Positions 26,386-52,200 of a stretch of 64,000 nt of DNA are shown piece by piece. The notes under the pieces were generated by a model. The model was not told the DNA's origin, ran no database searches, and saw nothing but the letters and a program-made list of their open reading frames with translations. The stretch lies in contig NC_044573.1 in the NCBI RefSeq assembly GCF_901933205.1, forward strand, positions 62,239,993-62,303,992. The letters are read 5' to 3'. Positions within the stretch are counted from its first letter, which is position 1; each line of letters begins with the position of its first letter. A program made the position numbers and the translations under genes. The stretch comes from Camarhynchus parvulus. Lineage: Eukaryota > Chordata > Aves > Passeriformes > Thraupidae.

Positions 26386-29300
26386 GTGCTGAAGGCTGCC
26401 TGCAGCACAGCCACTGTGAGGATTCTCTCTGGAGACTGGAACCTGCCTAATGCCCTGCCAGCCAGGCATCCTCAGGTAGTCTCAGGCATCTCACCTGCCT
26501 GAACCTCCAATACACAAGACAGAGTGATTCTGAAGAATACAGATGGATTCTAAATTCTTGCTGGCTGATGAAAAATAAGGGTAATAAATCATTCCTTGAT
26601 GAATTCCATTTGTTTCCTTAGACTTATGCCCAGGATAAGCGATACAAACACAAAGCTTCTCATGGCTGGACCAGTAGGGAAGATGGAATTAGACTGAAAG
26701 TTGTCAGTATTGGGTTTTAAAGGCATCCATCACACCCTGTTACAATGCTAGCAGCAGTCTCCAAAATGCCAATTATTTAGAAACACTGAACCATACTATT
26801 CTATATAAATTGAAGGGGGGCTGATTTTATTACAAATATTTCTGTCTATTCCAATTAAGAATGTAGCATTACATAGTGATGTGAAACTGTCTCGTTAATT
26901 TACCCTCCGAGTGCATTTATTCCAGGCACACAATAACAGTAACAGAGTAGAAATCAGTTTTCCTCTCTCACTTGCAATGATTGTGATGAGGCTTAACAGG
27001 AACGTTAATAACAATCTTGACCCAAGCTGCATCTAATCTTCTGCTGCTAAAAATGGAGTGACAGCAATTTGCACAATCTGATGATATTTTGTTCTTTGCT
27101 TCATGGCAGTAGCTGTATAAAACAATTTCAGATTATCCACTTTTTTCTAAAGAAGGATTAAACCTACATATATTTACAAAAAAAAAAGAATGTTGTTAAT
27201 CAATTTCTACTCAGTAATGTATTTTTCAGGATGATAAAACATCATTTTAGAAGCATACCTGATAATGCTTTACCGTTTAAATCCATTGCATTGTTTGATT
27301 TTGATCTACATAAACAGGTATTAGAAGAAAAAAATGACAAAATCCACAAAGTTGTAAGAGGGAGATAAAGAGGAACATTTATCCTATACTCCTATCTATT
27401 TGAATCTATTAGATTTATATCTAGGTCAGTCCTTGAATAATATGGCCTCTGAATTCCATTAACTTTCTGATAGCTCTATTACAAGTCCTTGCACAGTCTA
27501 TCAGAAATAATAATTTTATTCTTTCGTGTTCCACTTCTCTCTCACAATAGAGATCAAAACCTGGGTATTAAAATCTGTTGTCACAGACATTATTTCAATA
27601 TTACTTTTCATTTAGAGGATCAAGAGAGGAAAAAAAGGGTGGTTTTTTTGTAGATTTCCCTTAAAAAGGACATAAATTAAGTGAAATGTAGAATCGTACT
27701 GCGTACACAGATTCATTCCAGAAAATACACCCCCGTAGAGTATTTTTCTGGTAACATTGTTGAGATAAAAACACATCTTCACATTGCCGATTTCCATTTG
27801 AACGCTGCCAGGAGAGATTTCAATTCTTTAAGTTGCACTGCCCTCTAGGGGAAAGGATCTTCAGCTGTCGCTCCGCGAGAACAAAAGCCACCCTGTGGCT
27901 TTTCTCCCTTCAGTTTTCAAGGCTGAACACTGTGCTTCCTCCAAATGCTAGGCTGATGCTTGGTATGAACTCGGCATGAGTAGCACAAAGATGAGCTTTG
28001 TACAGTACAGCCATGTTTTACTTGCATTTTTATTCCCTCACATGTTCTGTTTGTGTGTGTGATGCCTTGTCTGAAGCATAAGCCTGTTTAAGCAGTGGAC
28101 GAGCAAACCCCTCCTCTCAGTGGTCTGGGGACACGGATTCAGGGGACAAAATGGTTACCAGGGCTCTTCTGCTGGAGGTTAAACCCTGTGTAGGCATGTT
28201 TGGGATCCTCCACAAGGCAGCTCTGGGCTCTCCGCAGATCTGGTGTTCACTGAAGGAGCTGATCACAGTTGCTTGTGCAGACCATGAAACTGAAAGGTGG
28301 TCTCTAGTTTGGAAAAATTATCATTTTCCAACAAACAGCTGACAAACAGGCAGGTTTAGTAAGAAGCTCCCTAATGCAAACAAGAAAAAACCCCTTTTTC
28401 TGCTATTTGAGTCCTGTTATTTTCTAAAACGAAATAATCAGAGACCTAGTCAAATAATGGACAACTATGATTATCATACTCATACAAACTCAAAAGGGTC
28501 ACAGGGAATCGAGATACCACACTGGGGAAGCCATCTGGGACATACATCTGGGTATGATGAATTCCACCCCCCCTTCAAATGAATTAAAACTGGTATATCA
28601 CAATATAATTTAATGCTGTCAGGCAACTGTATGGCTTGAAAATGGAATACAATTCCAGAAGAGAAATTCCTATAGCAGATCTTTTCTCTTTTACAATTTC
28701 TTAGAAAAGATATGTAGTGAAGGAGGAGCAGGACGTGGTTCAGTGAAGCGTACATAATGCTTCAGTATCTTTCCACAGTGGATACTCCAAATAAGATAGC
28801 AGAAATAATGACTGAATCAGAGAACAATGATTGGATTTAGTATTTGGGAAAAAAAAAAAGAGATCAGGTTGGTATGGAGAGAAATAGGCTGCCATGGCTA
28901 TCAGAAATTCTTGTAAGGAAAAAGAGCACACTGTGAAAATTGTGGGAATACTGAAGCGGAAAAAAATCAGTAGCTAATGAAAACTCATCTTTGAAGAAGA
29001 TTAAAGGTTCCACAAAGGAGAGGGAATGGAGATTATGCATTCATCACATGAAGCAAGCTGCAATGTTAGCTGTGAGCTGATGCTGCGCCTCCAGCACCTT
29101 GTGGCTCCTGCGGTGGTGCTATGTGGGAGATGAACACAGCACACCTCACTGGCTCAAATCAGTGCACAAACAAGAGTGAACATTAAGAATTACTGTTCTG
29201 GATCTATTGGCCGAACTAAGGGTATTCTGTGTACTTACCTTTCAAACAAATAGCTATAACAATTTTATTAATTATTCTCACTTTTTCTCACTAGACAATT

Positions 29301-29640
29301 GCAGCCTTAAACCTTCAGCTTGCAAAAGTTCTTCTTAGCCTTTTCATGTTTGATTTTGAAAATAGGATTGTCTTTAAATCAATTACAAAGGACAGACTTA
29401 GCAACATCCATAGATAAATCCAGTCTGAGCCCAGCATGTAGTAGTGTAATGACTGCATGTTAATAAGAATGAAAAATTGTAAGAGACAAAAATGTTAACT
29501 TGTAAAATGATGTATACTTCTAAATATTTTATTTAAAAATCCAATTTTTGTATCCTTCTTAAGTGTCTAGTTTTGGATCTTAAGACTTTTTACAAATGAA
29601 AGGGTTGTATTTTTCAGCCGAGACGTCATCCTTGGTATTA
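26386..29640. other. Non-coding stretch
   Basis: No gene or classified repeat is recognised. The sequence is AT-rich with short frames only. Some stretches without obvious repeat character (for example 26.85-27.15 kb) could be conserved non-coding DNA, which only alignment could show. Confidence 0.45.
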
Positions 29641-29715
29641 TAATACCCTTATTATGAAATATTTTTAAATAAATATATGTATAAGTATATATTATAATGT
29701 GTGTATTATTAAGTG
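29640..29715. repeat. AT-rich low-complexity patch
   Basis: About 75 bp consists almost entirely of A and T with repeated TATATA/ATTAT words. It has no coding or promoter context. Confidence 0.6.
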
Positions 29716-30198
29716 TATAACCTAAATTCTCTGGTCCTCGATTGATTGTTTTTTTAAAGATTTTTTAGGCCCTACTTTTTCTTTCAGGACTATTTTCTTT
29801 TTTTGTGGGCCCTTTCCTTTTTTGGGGGCTGTGTTCATCTACTGTGATTAGTTGGTAATTTCCATAGTCTACACAACCCCAGCGAACATCTGTGCACACA
29901 GAGGGTAAGGGTCTGCACCTGGCAAGGGGTCTTTGTGACCTGTGTGACTATTGGTATTATAATGGACATAGTTCAGCTATAGGACACGTGGACATTAAAT
30001 ATTTTGCCAAGTTAATAATGTATCCATAGATATGCACCAACACCTAGATTTACTACATCCTTAAAGTTTGTTAGCTGCCAGGTGTCCTTGGCTGTTTTAC
30101 TGACATACAACATTTTGCTTTACTACATCCAGTTCGCTGCACCTTGATTTCCTACATCCACAGCTGGCAACTAACAAGTTTTAAGCTTTAGCTCCCTT

Positions 30199-30263
30199 GA
30201 CTGACAGACACTGTCAGACTTGACTGACGACTGACAGACTGACAGACTGACAGACTGCTGCTG
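30199..30263. repeat. GACTGACA/GACAGACT short tandem repeat
   Basis: Repeated GACTGACA-type words, with the last stretch being about four copies of an 8-bp GACTGACA unit, run into CTGCTGCTG. Just upstream the word CTACATCC recurs at about 30053, 30123 and 30152, so 29.9-30.3 kb may be part of an unclassified dispersed repeat. Confidence 0.7.
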
Positions 30264-30309
30264 TTCCCCTGGTTGGATCTCCTTTCCTGATTACTGACAG
30301 AACAAGAGG

Positions 30310-30592
30310 ACACAGTCTCAAGCTACATCAGGGAAGGTATAAGTTGGATATTAGGAAGAAATTTTTCACCGAAAGAAGAATAAAGTACTGGAATGCTCTT
30401 CCCAGGGAAGAGAATCACCATCTGGATTCTACCACCATGGTGGTAGAATCACCACCTCTGGATGTGTTTAAAAAAAAACTGGACGTGGCACTTGGTGCTA
30501 TAGTCTAGTTGACGTGGTGTTAGGGCATAGGTTGGACTTGATGATGTTAGAGGTCTCTTCCAACCTCATTATTCTGTGATTCTGTGATTATT
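30310..30592 (+). repeat. CR1 LINE 3' tail next to the SERINC1 promoter
   Basis: CR1 3' signature: TTGGATATTAGGAAGAAATTTTTC, GGAATGCTCTTCCCAGG, a CTCTGGATGTGTTTAAA block, GGTTGGACTTGATGAT, TTCCAACCTCATTATTCTGTG and two copies of ATTCTGTG. A 14-bp hairpin-like duplication (TGGATTCTACCACCATGGTGGTAGAATCACC region, 30423-30452) interrupts it. It stops about 10 bp before the GC-rich SERINC1 promoter region begins. Confidence 0.9.
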
Positions 30593-30599
30593 AGGCCTG

Positions 30600-30794
30600 A
30601 GGCGTACAGAGCCCCGACCCCCAAGAACATCCGGACCCCACAGAATCCCGGCGCGTTCCCGCGCCAGGCCGGCAGTGACGTACCCGCGCCGTCAGGCGGC
30701 CGGAAGCACCGCAGGCAGCAGTAAACAACGGCGTCGGGAGCCGCCGCCGCCGCTTCCATCTTGGAGGAGCCCGAGCCTGAGCCCACCGGGGACC
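30600..30794 (+). promoter_or_regulatory. SERINC1 CpG-island promoter and 5' untranslated region
   Basis: A GC- and CpG-rich region continuing through exon 1 to about 31300. It lacks a TATA box, as housekeeping promoters often do. Visible motifs are a CRE half site TGACGTA (30676-30682), an ETS-type CCGGAAGC (30700-30707) and a YY1-type CCATCTTGG (30756-30764). The YY1 element about 30 bp before the ATG suggests transcription starts near 30700-30750. On the - strand a GG|GTACGT donor-like site (exon end 30684) could serve a divergent transcript. Confidence 0.75.
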
Positions 30795-46209
<15,415 letters not shown>

Positions 46210-47640
46210 GCTGTGCTGCTCTGGAGGGAGGCTGTGCTAGCGGCCACGTGTCCCTGAAACAAACAGTATTCCGGGTAGTAGTGCGGGTGTAAATACATGT
46301 GTGTGTGCTGTCCAGGTAGTATTCCCTGCTTTATCCTGCATGATTACCTTGAATCATGTCTTGTCATTTCAGTAAATGACTTTTCTAGCTGAGCTCAATG
46401 GTCATTGCTGTAACGATGGTTTTCAGAGGATTACTCCTACTTTGAGTGCTTTGGGAGCGAGATGTAAGATCAAGAGCTTTTGGAAGTATGTTTTTTCCCC
46501 TCAATTGCATTAAATGGTTGTAGGAAAAGAAGTGCAAGTGTTAATTAGGGTACTTAAACAGTGCTAGGTCAGGCTTTGCAAGTGAAGAAGGGTCTGCCTT
46601 TGATGATCCCTGTTGCCTTGATTCCAAAGTAAGCCTTGAGTAAGTGTTATTAGACTCAAAGTGGAGCACGTGTGGGTTCACTGGCCATCTTGCAGCACTT
46701 TGGCACTACCAGCCTGACTTTTCCCAGGCCGAGGGCAGCAGTACCTTCAGCACAGATGTGAGGGAGGAAACTTGCACCTGGAGCTGCAGAGGAGCCAGTC
46801 CAGTGTGTCCCACTGCACACAGGAGGACAGGCACCCTGGGGAGAATACCCTGGTGTAGCAGATGCTCAGAAGCATGTTTTTAAGGCACCTGTTTACAATG
46901 TGCATCTACATAGTATTACTGGTTTTTTTAAGTAGTTTAAGTAGAATAGCTGTGCTGTAATTTATTGCTGTTTTGTGTGCCACTTTCTTGGCTAAGCTAC
47001 AATCAAGAAGTTTGCAAGGAGCCGAGTGGTAAAAGCTGTGTAAGCCCTTTGGAGGAATTGAGTATTGTGGTTTAAAAAAAGTGGAGAAAAAGGAGCACTG
47101 AAGTTACAATAACTGAAGGAGGAGGTTTGCATTTACTGAGGCTTCAACTGAAGGGTTTCTTAAAATATTTGGGGCTCTGAATCTTGAAATCTGTTACTGT
47201 ATTAGGTATTTTTCTTGTTGTCCAATGCCAGAGATGGACTTGAGCCTAGAAAGTCTAAATCCTAGGCATAGTTCCTGTGCAGTTACGAAATCTTAAAATG
47301 CTTTTGTGCTTGCTGCTTTGTAACTGAAGTACATAAGCTGCATAATTTCTCTGTTACTTGCTACAACTTGAGCCTAGAGCAGCCTGACTGGGAGTGACCC
47401 TGGAGCCTGCAGCAGATGTCATGCTCATCCCTTTCTGTGGTGTTTGTAACTGTGACTTCCTGTTGCTATTCTCTAAGCTTTTATTTTAATTCTGCACCTG
47501 AACACTGACATTGACTGCAAAAAATCTGACATGTCAAGTCAAACTTGAGACAGTAATGGAAAGATTAGTAGAGGCTTGTAATAATTTGGAATATGTTGTT
47601 GTCTTATTAATAAATAAATTTGGATGAGGATGTCCCATGA
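46210..47640 (+). other. SERINC1 3' untranslated region
   Basis: Sequence following the stop codon, with no frame of interest. An ATTAAA lies at 46509-46514, and overlapping AATAAA signals at 47609-47618 are the best candidates for the main end. This gives a 3' UTR of about 1.4 kb. Confidence 0.7.
47609..47618 (+). terminator. SERINC1 poly(A) signals (tandem AATAAA)
   Basis: Two overlapping AATAAA hexamers occur at 47609-47614 and 47613-47618. The T/G-rich GGATGAGGATGTCC and TTTTGATGTC follow, consistent with a downstream element. A further AATAAA at 48190-48195 could serve a longer transcript. Confidence 0.65.
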
Positions 47641-48339
47641 CTTTTGATGTCTCATGCTGCTGCCAGATGTGGCTATTGCAAGGGTTTGTGTAACCTCATC
47701 CTCTCTTCTGGGGATGCTTTGTAGCACTGTCAGGTTCTGAGAAGAGCCAACGGTGCTGCAGAGCACACCTGAGAGTCCCTGCTCTTTTGGGAGGTCACAT
47801 GTAACTCCCTGGGTGAAGTTCTCTGACAGTTCAATGCCCTTGGCAGCCATGTCCCAGCAAACACTAACATGCCTTGCACCTGGAACTGCATTCTTGCTTC
47901 ATCAACTGCTGCCACCTCACTGGAATTACACCTGTTTAAATTTGGGTAAAACACCTGAACACTGCTTCTACTGCATCCTGTAACAAAGTTCCTGAGTCCT
48001 GTAGCAAAGAACAAGTTGCTGAATTCAGAAAATGAGCAGACTGCTCTGGCTATGGATTCAGCTCCTTGTATAAGATTACTCCTTTGGAAAAAACCTTGGA
48101 TCCACTGCCAGAGTTGGGGAATGTGGTTTTTGGGTTGCATGTATGAAGTTACTGAAACCCAGTTTTCTCCCTTCTTTTGGAGGCTTATCAATAAACCTGT
48201 CAGGCTAGGGATACTGAAACTATTTTCAGTACAGGAACTGTGCACAGCAGACCTTGCACAGCTATCATGACAGGAAAATAAGATGCTGTTAAATCCATAA
48301 CCACCTGGCACACAGAATAAGAGACAAACTTTTGACAAG

Positions 48340-48991
48340 TATCACACTTAAGTAACATTTATTTTGTCAGCATAGATGGTCCAAGTTAAAAGTACTCATG
48401 CAGTCATGGGGCCTGGCAGCTGTCAAGAACTTTTCCCCAGTTTGTGCTATGTGTGAGCACTTCCACTGAAGTGAAAGTAAGGCAGAACCAAGACTTAGCA
48501 AGGTACAGGCACTTTGTTCCCAGTTGAAGCAGGGAAAAAAAAAGCCTACATCACGTCCTGGTCCCCCCACCCCAAAAAAGCCTCATGTGTGTTAAACAAA
48601 ATGTAAAAAATAAAAACCCCAAAATACAGGAAGTCAGTGTTCCCTAACCATATGCTACTAGTTTATGTCATCATATGTAAGACAAGAAGTATAAGAAACC
48701 ATAAACCAAAGCTCACTATTGACAAGTGTTGGTTACTTGCATACTAGCAATGTGGGCAACACCAAGTGTTCACAGCAGTGCAGCAGGAGCCTGGCTCAGC
48801 AGTACCAGCTGTGCCTGCCTGGTGGCTTGTCTAACTCCATAGCTAAACAACTGCTTGTATAAGATAGGAAAGGTACTTCAAATTCCACATATCTGGTTAC
48901 ATAAAACAGTGATGTACAAAAAACTCTCATACCAAACAATATTCTAAATAAATAGTTCATCTTCATGACTATATACAGAGCCTCCCTCACA
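48340..48991 (-). other. HSF2 3' untranslated region
   Basis: Sequence after the HSF2 stop on the - strand, about 650 nt, to the AATAAA signal at 48358-48363. Nothing else is recognised. Frames on either strand are chance. Confidence 0.7.
48358..48363 (-). terminator. HSF2 poly(A) signal (AATAAA on - strand)
   Basis: TTTATT in + reading is AATAAA for HSF2, 630 bp after the stop codon. It is the first canonical hexamer I see on that strand after the stop. Cleavage would fall near 48335-48345. Confidence 0.65.
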
Positions 48992-49281
48992 TCAGTTATC
49001 CAGGAAGGACATGTCTGTGTCCATGGGTGCTGGGGCAAGTTCGCACAGGTAGAACAGCGTGGCCTCACTTGCCTCTGCCTCCGTCAGTGGCTCCAGACGC
49101 ACCAGTTTGCTCTGGGTGGGCTGGGGATCCAGGCTGCTCTCCAGGAGCTCTACCCCTTCCAGGGATTTTTCAACAGTGGAAGGAGTTTCAGCTGTGAAGC
49201 CCCCACTCTCAACAGCAGAGCCTGGATTCCCATCAAGGAATGCAAGGAGTGGAAACGCAGTGTAGTGTATCAGCTGCTTAT
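48992..49281 (-). CDS. HSF2: HSF2 coding exon 13 and stop
   Basis: Encodes the C-terminal activation region, residues 483-578. It begins [20 protein letters not shown], then [40 protein letters not shown] and the end [10 protein letters not shown]. Mammals have KQLIQYTA, so Q is H here. The acceptor is TCCCCACAG. Stop TGA at 48994-48992. Confidence 0.97.
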
Positions 49282-52200
49282 CTGTGGGGAAGAAAATGCT
49301 CAGAATATCAATTCATATGCCTTTCTATATGCAGAAGTAAAAAAAAATCCAACCCACAGTATTTATTTAAAGATTTATTTAAATAATTACTAAAAAAGAT
49401 AGGTGTTTGTGTTTTTAAAGAATTGTTACGTTCATGCATAACATTATTAGTTCAGATTCACCTGCAAAATATCAGTTTCCCTGCATCTAGTGCAGAGACA
49501 AAAATCTAAAAAGCAAATACACTAAGTATTATGTTTTGGTTATTTGTCAACATAACATAAAATCAGATAAGGAGCAAATAACTGAGATGGCTTTTAGAGT
49601 AATGCTCAACTGTGGAAATGTTTCAATAGATGACTACAACTAACCTGATCTAGGCTTAATACCTTGTGTTTCCTGTGAAGCTGCTGGACCAGCATTATTC
49701 TTGTTAGCTTCTTTTCCCTTTGTCTCCACCTGGGAACAAAAGCAAACTTTTAAAATACACTTTTAAAACCTGTTCCAATGCCACTGGAGAACAGCTGAAC
49801 GACTATGACAAATATTTTGTGATAAGATGCAGTGGCATAATCAGTATTACCCACACTAGCACACCTTGGCTGAGAAAACATGAAATGGAAACACAGGCTA
49901 CAAAGCGAGAACCAAAACTAATGCTTTAAATGAACTGGAAAAATTCAAAGTGCTACATCTTTGCTTCACTGCTTATTACTGGTTTCTCTTCCCACCAGAC
50001 AATACAGATGAAACCATTCTGATAGAAGTGCATACCATGTTTGCAAATAAAAAAATCTCGGGGATACAAAAGTCAAGAGACTGATATAATGTAGAGGTAA
50101 TACAAGTTTTAAAGGGCATTGCTAATTAATTAGGGTGCTTTTTCCTTTGCTGTTTAAAGCCCAACCGGGTGAACTTGGCTGCAGTCTTCCTATTCTCATG
50201 CAAGTCTTAAAAGCCAGAGCACAAAGTGCCATGATTCCAGTAAAGAACAGCAAAAGATGAGTGAATTTTGCATCTCTCACTAGTGCATGTGTTGAGCAAT
50301 GGATTTAAGACTTACTTTGGTATTAGTGATATGATCATGATCTGTGGGATTCATCTGCACAGAACTTGTAAAAAGCTGAATAAGACAAAAGACATCCAAG
50401 TTTTAGGTATCTCAGTGTTGCTATTAAGAATACAAGACCATTGCTTCTGTATGTGTGAGAAAAACCCCTGTACTTATTCCACCCTCTATGAGGACTGGAG
50501 ACTATGTGGAATTCCATGAACCCTGATCACAAAAGAAACAACTGTATGGCATCTAACATGGTTTGCTGCAGTCTTAAAACACCAATTTCTACTGACACTG
50601 CTGCATGGATAATTCTGTCTGCAAGCTGGATGAAATTGCAAGTGACAACCAAGCTGGAAGGAGCCATCAGTAAGTGGAGAGCAGAGGTGCTTTTAAGAGA
50701 GATCTCAGTGAAGTGGGAGAGGGGCCAACAGCACTCCAGCAGGTTCAGCAGCCACATGTCACCAGGACCCAGTAACTCATGCACCGGGGCACAGGTTAGG
50801 CTTAAGGAACAAATGGACAGGGAGCAGCACTTCAGAGGGGACGTGTGAGTCATGGCAGACAACACCCTGCTACCAGCCAGCAACACAGTCTTGCAACAGG
50901 GAGGAAGGTTCTTTTTAACCCCAGTTCATTGAGAAGACCAAAGATAATGTGCTGGGTTATTTCCAAGCAAGAGTATTAACTGACTTGACATCTAAGTTCA
51001 CATCACAACAAATATCATCATTATTTCATTAAGAAAGCCACTGTTCAGTAAGAAACTTAAGCATTCACTTGAGCAGTGGTGTAGCATTAAGACTTATAAC
51101 AGTGCTCCAGAAACTCATAAATATTTATAACTTTGCTTTGTAAAGGGAAGGAAAAAAAGATGATTTGTGATTTAAATCCATATTAAACAGCAACAATACA
51201 CACAAATGTTTCCTATAGCCTATTATGAAAATACTTAATTTTAAGTCAAAATTACATCAACCAGGAGATCTGGATCTATGCTGAACTGTCGTCCTGACAA
51301 CATAGCCTGGAAGTCCTCTAAACTGCAGTCGATACTGTCCAGATAATCCAGAAGTTCAACTCTAGAAGGCAAACAGTATTTTATTGCTGTATCCCTTAAT
51401 AAAGTAAGAGAAATCCTTAAGTAAGCTTTACACAGATGTACTACATGCATCTAAAAATCTTTACCAGAACTAGAATGAACTAAGTCTTTCACAAGAAATG
51501 ACCTCTGGAAAATGAAGACTTTTAGCCTCTTAAGAAGAGAACCCAAGTCAGCAGACAGGTGCTCTGGAATAGGTATCACAGGAATCACATCAACATAACA
51601 CTATTACATGACACTGGCAGAGATGCAATTCTTGCATAGCCCTAATGGGTCTAATCCACCTGCAGGAATGACAAAAATAAATCCTGACGATTTAAACAAT
51701 CTCCACAACATTACACTGCCAGATTAAACATCTCAACTCACTCACTTAACCATTAAAATCAGAGGCTGCATCTTAAAATACTTAAAATAGAAGAATCTTC
51801 GGAAACTGGCTGGAATATCAGTAGCCTGTAGGTTTAAAGTTCTCAGTAGAAACTGCTATTCAGTTCTTTCTACTTCAGTCAAATAATCAGTTCTAATACT
51901 AGAAAAAACAAAAACAGACTACTTACTTTCCAAGAAGATTTATATTCTGTGAAATTACTCCATTTTCATTGAGTATGGAATCCATCACAGAGACTGGGTC
52001 TTCTGCAGTTAAAGTTGACTGGTTATTCAGCTGTACAGCACTTGACATGAGTGGGCTTGTGCTGTCACTGACATGGCTGGCTGGATGATTACCTGGGACA
52101 GCAACTGATTCAGTGTTTTTATCCCCTTGAATTACAGGGGCATATTCATCTTCATTATCATCTTCCACAATTACAATATCGGGAGAATGGTAGCTACAGC

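Noticed and set aside
1..30000. Search for PKIB coding exons on the - strand
   Set aside because: No sequence resembling the protein kinase inhibitor motif (RRNALPDI) or its flanks was seen, so the PKIB CDS is not claimed in this window.
47730..48338. 202-codon open frame on the - strand
   Set aside because: It sits between the convergent 3' ends, has no recognisable domain, no promoter or splice context, and reads as ordinary untranslated or intergenic sequence.
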